Positions 7,084 to 14,028 of a DNA stretch of 18,013 nucleotides are shown piece by piece. The notes beneath the pieces were generated by a model. The model saw only the letters and a list, made by a program, of their open reading frames with translations. It was not told the origin of the DNA and did no database searches. Location: contig JAAYWE010000020.1 of assembly GCA_012516755.1 (NCBI GenBank), positions 1 to 18,013 of the forward strand, read 5' to 3'. The position numbers and the translations under genes are program-made. Source of the DNA: Treponema sp. GTDB taxonomy: Bacteria > Spirochaetota > Spirochaetia > Treponematales > Rectinemataceae. Position 1 is the stretch's first letter. Every line of letters begins with the position of its first letter.

Positions 7084-8169
7084 ATGAATCCAATCAGATT
7101 GCTTCCGGAAGAGGATGTGAAGCTGGACCTGCTATCCCTGGGAGGCCTTGTCATGAGGATGGATCCTGGCATCGTGCCTTTTGCCTTTGCCGAAAATTAT
7201 AGTGTCCATGTCTCTGGCGGAGAATATAACGTAGCTGCCAATCTGGCGCGATGCTTTGGAAAGAGAACCGCAATTGCAACTGCTATAGTCGATAATCCAT
7301 TGGGGGAGAAGATCGCCGCAGAAGTCCGAAAAATGAACGTCCTAGGTATATATAAGCATTTCAAATCCGACGGAGTGCGAGGCCCAAACATGGCTCTTGT
7401 ATGGTCAGATCGAGGTCACGGAGTCCGTCCACCTGTAGTATTCTACAATCGTTCCAATGAAGCAGCAGCCTTATTGAAACCGAGCGATTTCGATTTTGAG
7501 CCAATCTTCAAAGAAGGCGTAAGGTGGTTCCATTCTGGAGGCATCTTCGCAGCTTTATCCGACTCAACTCCTCAGCTGATTATCGAAGCTATGAAAATAG
7601 CTCACGACCATGGAGCCCTAGTATCTTTCGACCTCAATTACCGAGCTAAGCTCTGGGCTGCGGCGAATACAGGCGAAAAACACTCAGACGTGTTTGGTAG
7701 AATCGTGGAACATGTCGATGTTCTTTTGGGCAATGAAGAAGATTTACAGATGGGACTGGGTTTGCCGGGACCAGATATACATGCCGTATCCAAGCTCGAT
7801 CCCTCTTCCTTCCTTAAGACCATCGAGCAAGTTCACCAAAGATGGCCTAATATAAAGGCTGTCGCAACAACATTGCGCGATGTCAAATCGACTAATCGGC
7901 ATCTTTGGAGCGCAGTGCTCTGGATAGAAGGAAACCATTGGATTGCTCCTACAATGGAGCTCGATATCTACGATCGCGTGGGCGGCGGAGATGGGTTTGC
8001 TTCTGGTCTAATTTATGGACTGCTGGAAGGGGAAGATCCAGAAGAAGCACTTCGACTGGGATGGGCTCATGGTGCGCTTCTGACTACTTATCCTGGCGAT
8101 ACGACTATGGCAAGTCTCGAGCAAGTCAAGGCACTTGCACGTGGCCAATCCGCGCGCATTCAGAGATAG
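7084..8169 (+). CDS. kdgK: PfkB-family sugar kinase, probable 2-dehydro-3-deoxygluconokinase
   Basis: Cytosolic ribokinase-fold kinase, 361 aa. KdgK phosphorylates 2-keto-3-deoxygluconate to KDPG for the Entner-Doudoroff aldolase. Features: GGEYNVA (45-51) substrate-site motif, RWFHSGGI, SFDLNYRAKLW and NEEDL in the positions seen in KDG kinases, and the PfkB signature DRVGGGDGF (297-305) with Asp303 as catalytic base. The DRVGxGD form and the C-terminal PGD...SLEQVKALARG block resemble Thermotoga-type KDG kinase more than ribokinase or fructokinase. GAGGAG lies 9 nt before the ATG. The 48-nt gap after gnd supports co-transcription. The N-terminal extension of about 14 residues before the first strand is slightly long. 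A kinase for a ketogluconate or related acid remains possible, since no KDPG aldolase or dehydratase is nearby. Confidence 0.78.
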   Translation: MNPIRLLPEEDVKLDLLSLGGLVMRMDPGIVPFAFAENYSVHVSGGEYNVAANLARCFGKRTAIATAIVDNPLGEKIAAEVRKMNVLGIYKHFKSDGVRGPNMALVWSDRGHGVRPPVVFYNRSNEAAALLKPSDFDFEPIFKEGVRWFHSGGIFAALSDSTPQLIIEAMKIAHDHGALVSFDLNYRAKLWAAANTGEKHSDVFGRIVEHVDVLLGNEEDLQMGLGLPGPDIHAVSKLDPSSFLKTIEQVHQRWPNIKAVATTLRDVKSTNRHLWSAVLWIEGNHWIAPTMELDIYDRVGGGDGFASGLIYGLLEGEDPEEALRLGWAHGALLTTYPGDTTMASLEQVKALARGQSARIQR

Positions 8170-8198
8170 CGGAATCGCATTGGTAAGAAGTGACAGCT

Positions 8199-9233
8199 AT
8201 GAAGGCAATGATATTGAAAGAATACAAGCACCTGGAAATAAAAGATATTCCGATGCCACATATCGAATCGGCCGATGAGGTGCTCATTCGGGTAAAGGCA
8301 ACGGCAATTTGTGGTTCTGACATTCATGGTTTTGACGGTTCAACCGGAAGGAGACAGCCTCCGCTTGTCATGGGACATGAAGCTTCCGGCGTAGTTGAAT
8401 CAGTGGGGACTGAGGTTAAGACACTCAAGATAGGAGATAGAGTAACCTTTGATTCGACAATTTGGTGTGGCCAATGCTACTTTTGCAGACAGGGGCAGGT
8501 AAATCTGTGCGACGCAAGGCGCGTACTTGGAGTCTCCTGTGATGAATACAGACAGGATGGCACATTTGCAGAATATGTAATTGTTCCTGAAAGAATTGTG
8601 TACAGATTGCCGGATAATGTAGCATTTGAGGAAGCCGCACTCACGGAGCCCGTCAGTGTTGCTATGCACGCGTTCGAAATCACAGACATGAAACCAGGAG
8701 AAAGTGCGGCAGTTGTAGGCACAGGGCTTATTGGACTGTTGCTTATCCAGATAATCCGCGCATATTCGCCGCACCTAATACTAGCGTTCGACACGGATGA
8801 AAAGCGAAGGAAAGCGGCCATAGAGGCAGGAGCCGATGTCGCGCTCGACCCTCAAGATCCGGATGTCCATAGCACGGTGCTTTCAATGACAAACGATAGG
8901 GGTGTCGACCGAGCGTTTGAGGCGGTTGGTGCAAGCGCTGCTATTGGTACGGCTATAGAAAGTGTACGAAAGGGAGGTTCGGTGACCCTAATTGGCAATA
9001 TCAGCAGCAAGGCCGAAATTCCATTGCAGTCGATTGTAACACGCCAAATTTCCTTGCTGGGTTCTTGTGCGATTGCTGGCGAGTATCCAATTTCCCTTGC
9101 ATTGATGGCGAATCGAAACATCAACGTCAGGCAGGTAATAAGCAACATTGTTCCTCTCGAAGAAGGTCCGTTGTGGTTTGATAGACTATATAGAAGAGAA
9201 CCCGGGCTTCTTAAGATTGTATTGACTCCTTGA
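8199..9233 (+). CDS. Zinc-dependent alcohol/polyol dehydrogenase (MDR family)
   Basis: Medium-chain dehydrogenase, 344 aa, oxidising a secondary alcohol of a polyol or sugar acid. Catalytic-zinc residues are Cys38, His60 and Glu61 (AICGSDIH, GHEASG). The structural-zinc cysteines 90, 93, 96 and 104 are all present. The Rossmann motif is GTGLIG (174-179), and Asp198 at the end of the second strand favours NAD over NADP. The overall pattern is like sorbitol, threonine, galactitol-1-phosphate or L-idonate dehydrogenases, which cannot be told apart here. I use the ATG at 8199 (MKAMILKEY, a standard family start, with AAGAAG 8 nt upstream) rather than the in-frame GTG at 8190. It starts 29 nt after kdgK. 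An idonate-5-dehydrogenase role would connect naturally with gnd through gluconate, but this is speculation. Confidence 0.9.
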   Translation: MKAMILKEYKHLEIKDIPMPHIESADEVLIRVKATAICGSDIHGFDGSTGRRQPPLVMGHEASGVVESVGTEVKTLKIGDRVTFDSTIWCGQCYFCRQGQVNLCDARRVLGVSCDEYRQDGTFAEYVIVPERIVYRLPDNVAFEEAALTEPVSVAMHAFEITDMKPGESAAVVGTGLIGLLLIQIIRAYSPHLILAFDTDEKRRKAAIEAGADVALDPQDPDVHSTVLSMTNDRGVDRAFEAVGASAAIGTAIESVRKGGSVTLIGNISSKAEIPLQSIVTRQISLLGSCAIAGEYPISLALMANRNINVRQVISNIVPLEEGPLWFDRLYRREPGLLKIVLTP

Positions 9234-9265
9234 TGAGTGGATCGAATTCCGCGTTATTCTTGTTG

Positions 9266-9303
9266 CCCGCTCTAGGCGGGTTTCATAACATATTCTCGAA
9301 TAT
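9266..9303 (+). other. Hairpin plus dyad in the gap before the Gfo/Idh gene
   Basis: CCCGC (9266-9270) pairs with GCGGG (9276-9280) around TCTAG, followed only by TTT, a weak terminator or attenuator. Ten nucleotides on, ATATTC/GAATAT (9290-9295, 9298-9303) form a 14-bp dyad. TTGCCC and TAACAT, 17 nt apart and overlapping the hairpin, could be a weak internal promoter. The gap (98 nt) is the longest in the operon, so the last gene may be separately controlled. Confidence 0.35.
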
Positions 9304-9331
9304 AGGGTTCCCCCATCCATAGGAGAAAGAC

Positions 9332-10408
9332 ATGCATAATAAGGTTCGATTTGGAATAATCGGATATGGAAAAGTCGCGGCACTCCATGCAAAGGCACTG
9401 GAAACAACTGAGCATGCTGAGCTTGTATCTGTGAGCGGTCATAGACAGGAAAGGCGAGATGCTTTTGCCCATCAATGGGGGTTAAATTCTCGCAATAGTG
9501 TAGAAGAGATGATAAAAGAAGACGGCATTCAAGCTGTGGTGATTGCAACACCCCATCTCCAGCACTATTCAGATGCATTTTCAGCGCTCAATGCAGGCTG
9601 CCATGTGCTTGTAGAAAAACCACTTGCGCTCTCGGTAGCTGAAGCCGAGACATTGATTATTGAGGCAAATAAGCGAAATCTGCTTCTCAGTGTTATAGCG
9701 CAGCGGCGCTGGTATCCATCCTGCAAGCGTATTCGTCATGCAATAGACGAGGGATATCTCGGCACCCCGGCACTTGCCCAGCTCACGATCCTGGGCTGGC
9801 GAGACGAAGAGTATTACCGCTCCGATCCATGGCGTGGATCCTGGGAAGGTGAGGGCGGAGGTGTAATTGTCAACCAGGCCCCCCATCAGTTCGATCTTTT
9901 ATGTTGGTATATGGGAGAGGTGGCGGAAGTCTACGGTAGATGGGCGAATATCAATCATCCTTACATAGAGGTCGATGATTCGGCAGTTGCAACGGTTCTT
10001 TTTAAATCTGGAGGTCTTGCATCGATATTTGTTTCAAACTCACAAAGGCCAGGAATTTATGCGAAAGTCCATATTCATGGCAGTTCGGGCGCCTCTGCAG
10101 GAGTTCAAACCGATGGTGGAGCGATGTTCATTGCCGGTCGCAGTAGCGTACTAGAAGCACCATATAACGATATTTGGACCATTCCTGGACAGGAAGAGTG
10201 CCGTGCACAGTGGCAAAAAGAAGACGAGGAATTTTTTTCACACATCGATGCAACATGGTATTTCTTCGCACAGCAAGAAGAAGATTTTGCTCGCGCCATT
10301 TTGGCGGGGCAAGCTCTCTCTGTGAGCGGCTCCGATGGTCTCCAGGTGGCGCGTATAATCGAGGGAATTTACAGATCGAATAGAGAAGGCGTACCGATTC
10401 GGAACTGA
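9332..10408 (+). CDS. Gfo/Idh/MocA-family oxidoreductase
   Basis: NAD(P)-dependent dehydrogenase acting on a sugar, inositol or sugar derivative, 358 aa. The N-terminal Rossmann domain begins GIIGYGKVAALHA (8-20). EKPLA (95-99) carries the conserved Lys96. The C-terminal sheet domain has VNQAPHQFDLL with His185 and Asp188, the usual catalytic region. The motif W-R-G-x-W-x-x-E-G-G-G before it is common in the clade. No signal peptide, so it acts in the cytosol. AGGAGA lies 5 nt before the ATG. Last gene of the catabolic operon, though a 98-nt gap with a hairpin precedes it. The substrate is unknown; together with the zinc dehydrogenase it implies a two-step redox conversion of the imported compound, for example an epimerisation through a keto intermediate. 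Confidence 0.9.
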   Translation: MHNKVRFGIIGYGKVAALHAKALETTEHAELVSVSGHRQERRDAFAHQWGLNSRNSVEEMIKEDGIQAVVIATPHLQHYSDAFSALNAGCHVLVEKPLALSVAEAETLIIEANKRNLLLSVIAQRRWYPSCKRIRHAIDEGYLGTPALAQLTILGWRDEEYYRSDPWRGSWEGEGGGVIVNQAPHQFDLLCWYMGEVAEVYGRWANINHPYIEVDDSAVATVLFKSGGLASIFVSNSQRPGIYAKVHIHGSSGASAGVQTDGGAMFIAGRSSVLEAPYNDIWTIPGQEECRAQWQKEDEEFFSHIDATWYFFAQQEEDFARAILAGQALSVSGSDGLQVARIIEGIYRSNREGVPIRN

Positions 10409-10513
10409 CAACTCGCTTTCAGGGATTTATTAGGCACTTTCTATACTCTATGTTTGAGTCTTCTCATACTGGCGAGCATTTCAATGTATTCTCTTAATTT
10501 GAAGTAATGAGCT

Positions 10514-10551
10514 CCAATTCAAGTCCTGATCGGAGATGGATGAAGAATTGG
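10514..10551. other. Inverted repeat between convergent operons
   Basis: CCAATTC (10514-10520) and GAATTGG (10545-10551) are a 7-bp inverted repeat just past the comM stop. No T-run accompanies it. The convergent gap 10409-10555 holds no clear intrinsic terminator for either strand, so this is only a weak candidate. Confidence 0.3.
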
Positions 10552-10555
10552 TTGA

Positions 10556-12223
10556 TCAAAAAGGCCAAACAGCATCTCCATCGCCAAACTGTCGATACTC
10601 GATTGCTTCTTCTATTGCAGACTCTGTAATTTCGTTCTCTCCATCTATGTCGGCTATGGTACGTGCGAGTCTAAGAATGCTATGCCCAGCACGTGCCGAA
10701 AGGCTATAATTAGCCATCCCTGATAGAAATGCTTTTTCAGCCGATCCTGCAATATGACAAATATCATTTACAATCCCTGCAGGGATATGAGCATTGTTAC
10801 AAGTGAGAATTTGATTTGCTTCCGAAAACATCATACTTCTTGAATACCCCATGTTTTCCTTTTCTTTCTTACTCATCCCATCGTTTGTCCTTTTAAACCG
10901 CATGTTCTGGATTTCGCGCGCAGATTTTACTTTATCTCGAAGCAAATCTACATCTACCGCTCGAGATTCGATAAGGCGAGAAGCTTTCGGAGGCTGGATT
11001 GCGATGCGCATGTCGATTCTATCCAGGAGAGGTCCTCCGAGCTTTTTCCAATATCGCCTAATCTCTTCGGGAGAACATATGCAGGTTTTTCCGCGCATAC
11101 CCAAGTTGCCACAAGGACAAGGATTTGCAGCCATTATGAGCTGAAAATCTGAAGGAAAGCGAAGCACTCGGCCGGCTCGCACAATATCGACATAACCACG
11201 CTCAACAGGCTCTCGGAGTCCCTGCAAGACATCCCGTCTAAACTCTGGGCATTCATCGAGAAAAAGCACACCATGATGAGCCAGACTGACCTCTCCCGGC
11301 CTCAGGGGTTTCGCGCCTCCGAGTATTCCTTCCATGCTGGCGGAGTGGTGAGGAGCTCTAAATGGCGGCCTCCTTCCCGAGCAGGTCCAAAGGCTGCCCC
11401 AAAGAGAATAGATGGAAGCGGTATCGAGAGCTTCTTGCTCCGAAAGATCTGGAAGAATCGAAGGAAAGCGACGGGCAGCCATGGTCTTCCCCGCACCAGG
11501 CGGTCCAGCGAGAAACATATTATGCCCTCCTGCGGCCGCAATGACGAGCGCACGCATCAATCTCTCATCACCGCGAAAATCGCTATATGTTTCCCTGCTT
11601 TCATTCAGATCGAGCCACAAGGAGGGAGACCTTGGCGGGATTTGCTTTTCCTGTCCAATTGGCAAATCTCCTTGTGAAAATTGCCCTTCTTGCACATCTC
11701 CTTGTGGCGTTTTTCCCTTTCCAATTTCTATAAGGATTCTATTTGATTCAGCTAGATGACGAATAGGCCACACCTGAACGGCCTTCAAAATCCGTGCTTC
11801 TTGGGCATTCTCAAAGGGGAGGATACAAATTCGAATACCATGAGAAGCAGCAGAGCGAACAGCGGGCAAGATTCCTCTTACGGGCCGAATTTCTCCTTCC
11901 AGCGTCAATTCTCCCATTGCCATCGCACATATGGGCAAGTCCCCTATCTGACCAGATTTTTCGAGTATTTTTAAGGCAATGGGTAAATCATAGGCTGAGC
12001 CCTCTTTGGGTAAATCGGCAGGAGAGAGATTTACAAGAATACGATCCTGAGGGAATTCGAAGCCTGCATTCCTAACTGCGATTCTAGCGCGCTCGCGTGC
12101 TTCGCGCACAGATGTCGATGCGAGACCAACTATTTCGACGGCGGGTATGCCGTTTCTAATGTCAGCCTCGATATGAACTAAGATTCCATCGAATCCAAGC
12201 GGTTCATGTGCATAGAGATCCAT
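10556..12223 (-). CDS. comM: ComM/YifB-family Mg-chelatase-like AAA+ ATPase
   Basis: AAA+ protein related to ComM, a helicase that promotes branch migration during natural transformation. 555 aa, longer than the usual 500-510. Residues 1-165 form the ChlI-type N-terminal domain (GIPAVEIVGLA, NLSPADLPKEGSAYDLPIAL). Walker A GPPGAGKT is at 240-247 and Walker B VLFLDE at 319-324. Four cysteines of a likely zinc site sit at 369, 371, 381 and 383 (NPCPCG, TCICS), with GPLLDRIDMRI after them. The C-terminal domain ends with LSARAGHSILRLARTIAD. The extra length lies in a linker with a 10-residue tandem duplication (about 172-191, QGD...GQ twice) and in a basic insertion near residue 440. The ATG has AAGGA 5 nt upstream and lies within a long hairpin. 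It follows pheT by 70 nt. Confidence 0.93.
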   Translation of the reverse strand: MDLYAHEPLGFDGILVHIEADIRNGIPAVEIVGLASTSVREARERARIAVRNAGFEFPQDRILVNLSPADLPKEGSAYDLPIALKILEKSGQIGDLPICAMAMGELTLEGEIRPVRGILPAVRSAASHGIRICILPFENAQEARILKAVQVWPIRHLAESNRILIEIGKGKTPQGDVQEGQFSQGDLPIGQEKQIPPRSPSLWLDLNESRETYSDFRGDERLMRALVIAAAGGHNMFLAGPPGAGKTMAARRFPSILPDLSEQEALDTASIYSLWGSLWTCSGRRPPFRAPHHSASMEGILGGAKPLRPGEVSLAHHGVLFLDECPEFRRDVLQGLREPVERGYVDIVRAGRVLRFPSDFQLIMAANPCPCGNLGMRGKTCICSPEEIRRYWKKLGGPLLDRIDMRIAIQPPKASRLIESRAVDVDLLRDKVKSAREIQNMRFKRTNDGMSKKEKENMGYSRSMMFSEANQILTCNNAHIPAGIVNDICHIAGSAEKAFLSGMANYSLSARAGHSILRLARTIADIDGENEITESAIEEAIEYRQFGDGDAVWPF

Positions 12224-12278
12224 GCCGTTCCTTAGCCTCTCTTCAGTCTCTCTCTTAGAGACGCAGAGAGAACGGCAT
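12222..12278 (-). promoter_or_regulatory. Long hairpin sequestering the comM start
   Basis: On the minus strand ATGCCGTT pairs with AACGGCAT (12278-12271 with 12229-12222), CTCTCT with AGAGAG (12270-12265 with 12242-12237) and GTCTCT with AGAGAC (12262-12257 with 12251-12246). The interruptions are short and the terminal loop is 5 nt. The outer stem includes the first two bases of the comM AUG, and the AAGGA ribosome-binding site is partly in the base-paired end. No T-run follows, so it is more likely a translational-control or mRNA-processing element than a terminator. Confidence 0.55.
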
Positions 12279-12293
12279 TGTGCTTCAATTCTC

Positions 12294-14012
12294 TTAGCCG
12301 ATCAGAAGAGAATCTAAGTCCAGCTCAGCTGCGGCACAAGGCATCATTACATCGAATGCTTCCAGCACCGCTGGATGAATCTCGCCAAAGACTCCGACAC
12401 TTTCCTTCTCCAAAAAGACTTCAACCTGTCTGCCCGGGACGAAGCGCGGATCAGCGGACTCACGCACCGTGTAGTTCTTCCCTAAGAAATACATAAGTGT
12501 CGCCACATGAGAAGCGATTTCATTGTAATCTGCTTGCGCATGACTTATCAAAAAGCCGATGTGCTGGCGAGTAACAACACCATAATTCTCTTCAGGGTCC
12601 TTTATGGCGACTTTGCCTACTTCGAATGTCCGATGAGGATATGAGGCTTTGGCCGATACACTTTCAGTCTGCAAGAGCCCCGGAATTGGCGAATTCCTGA
12701 CATACTCATAGTTTTCGGTCATAGGATTGGCTATTTTCACAAGCTGACCAACGGGTATTTGCATCTTTTCAGCATAGTCTATACCTGATCCAAGATAATT
12801 ATAGATCATCTCCTGATAGCCAAGACCTATCATTATATCCTTTGCTTTGCGCGAGAATACTTCGATGGGAGTAAGTCTTCCTATTGTAAAATCTGAAGGT
12901 CGCTCGGGAGCGAAATTCTCAATACCAAGGCCTATCATGATATCTTCTGCGACATCTACAGGATGGAGAAAATCATTTCGATATTCGGGTGGAGTTACAT
13001 GCAAGGTGAGCCCATCGCTACAATAAGCGCCAAGCCCCATCCGAGCTAAGGCATCTTGCGCTTTTTTCAAATCGATAGAGTCTCCAAGCAGTCGATTTGC
13101 TTCGATAAGAGAAAGAGTTACTTTGTTCTGAAAATAATAGGGAAAGATCACGGAGGATCCAAATGGACTGTCGTATTCATAATCGACCCGCACATTTGCT
13201 ATTTCAAAGCCAATGTCATAAAAATCGCAAGCCATGATGGAAGCCGAAAGCGCTACCGAAGGGTAATCGGTACCTGTTACTTCAATGAAGACCTCGGAGT
13301 CGTCAACCTGGACTGCACCGATATCAGCGCTATTGATTATTGGCGGATACGATAGCACACTCCCCTTAGAATCTGTAAGCAAAGGATGTATGGTTTTGCC
13401 CTCTAGAATGGATCCATACTCGACACCCTTTGGATGTTCTTTGAGAATCTGACTTAAGGTCATTGATCGAGTCTCCTGAAGCGGCACAAAGGACACCGAA
13501 TCTGGCTCTACTCCAAAATATCGAACAGGCCATTCGATAAGCCCTGTTCGATAGATTCCTATCGAAACCCCTTTTCGTTTGCGGCCATAATTCCAAGCCA
13601 GCTTTTCCTGAGTCTGAATCATGTCTTTTAGCAGAGCGTCGCTTATAGGCTTGCCCTTTGCAACGAAACAAGCAATCCATGGACGGACTTCTCTCACGGA
13701 TTTTTCGACAACAACCCGATAGGCTGCATCGATACTTTTTCCCTTAGATGCAAAGAAAGGATAAGAAGGAATATTCCTTGTTCGGTATATTCGCAACTGC
13801 CGAGCCAATCCGGCAGTTGTCCAAAGATCCGGGCGGTTTGTGTCATTTAGCTCAATTTTGATCATGCGCTCGCCCGCATCCGAAGGAATCCTATCCCATT
13901 CATCCAATTCTGCCTTTGCTATAGTGAGGTCCTGTTCAAGATCTTCATAATTGCTCCAGCTTTGCCCTGCAAGTTGAAAAAAGAACTCTTCGTTGACTTC
14001 GATTTTTGGCAT
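12294..14012 (-). CDS. pheT: Phenylalanyl-tRNA synthetase beta subunit, archaeal/spirochaetal type
   Basis: Beta chain of the cytosolic alpha2-beta2 enzyme that charges tRNA-Phe, 572 aa. This is the short archaeal/eukaryal form; the ordinary bacterial PheT is about 800 aa with extra N-terminal tRNA-binding and C-terminal anticodon-binding domains, neither of which is present. NDTNRPDLWTTAGLARQL (56-73) is the archaeal-type N-terminal motif. A B3/B4 editing-type domain covers about 115-265, and a B5 domain about 295-370 with PPEYRNDFLHPVDVAEDI (341-358). The remainder is the catalytic-like core fold. GGAG lies 7 nt before the ATG, in the 16-nt gap after pheS, so the two are coupled. This type is known from Borrelia and Treponema and is taken as an ancient transfer from archaea. 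Confidence 0.95.
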   Translation of the reverse strand: MPKIEVNEEFFFQLAGQSWSNYEDLEQDLTIAKAELDEWDRIPSDAGERMIKIELNDTNRPDLWTTAGLARQLRIYRTRNIPSYPFFASKGKSIDAAYRVVVEKSVREVRPWIACFVAKGKPISDALLKDMIQTQEKLAWNYGRKRKGVSIGIYRTGLIEWPVRYFGVEPDSVSFVPLQETRSMTLSQILKEHPKGVEYGSILEGKTIHPLLTDSKGSVLSYPPIINSADIGAVQVDDSEVFIEVTGTDYPSVALSASIMACDFYDIGFEIANVRVDYEYDSPFGSSVIFPYYFQNKVTLSLIEANRLLGDSIDLKKAQDALARMGLGAYCSDGLTLHVTPPEYRNDFLHPVDVAEDIMIGLGIENFAPERPSDFTIGRLTPIEVFSRKAKDIMIGLGYQEMIYNYLGSGIDYAEKMQIPVGQLVKIANPMTENYEYVRNSPIPGLLQTESVSAKASYPHRTFEVGKVAIKDPEENYGVVTRQHIGFLISHAQADYNEIASHVATLMYFLGKNYTVRESADPRFVPGRQVEVFLEKESVGVFGEIHPAVLEAFDVMMPCAAAELDLDSLLIG

Positions 14013-14028
14013 GGTTTATCTCCGGACC

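Noticed and set aside
7084..8169. Gluconokinase (GntK) to feed gnd directly
   Set aside because: The protein has the ribokinase/PfkB fold signatures, not the short P-loop GntK or the FGGY pattern.
10441..10451. CTATACTCTAT shared with the CDF terminator loop region (255-265)
   Set aside because: An 11-bp match, but the second copy lacks the pairing arm and T-run, so it is not a terminator and probably a chance repeat.
12270..12278. Seven-codon leader frame (MPFSLRL) before comM
   Set aside because: No ribosome-binding site precedes it and the ATG arises from the inverted repeat of the comM start. It is mentioned under the hairpin but not listed as a gene.
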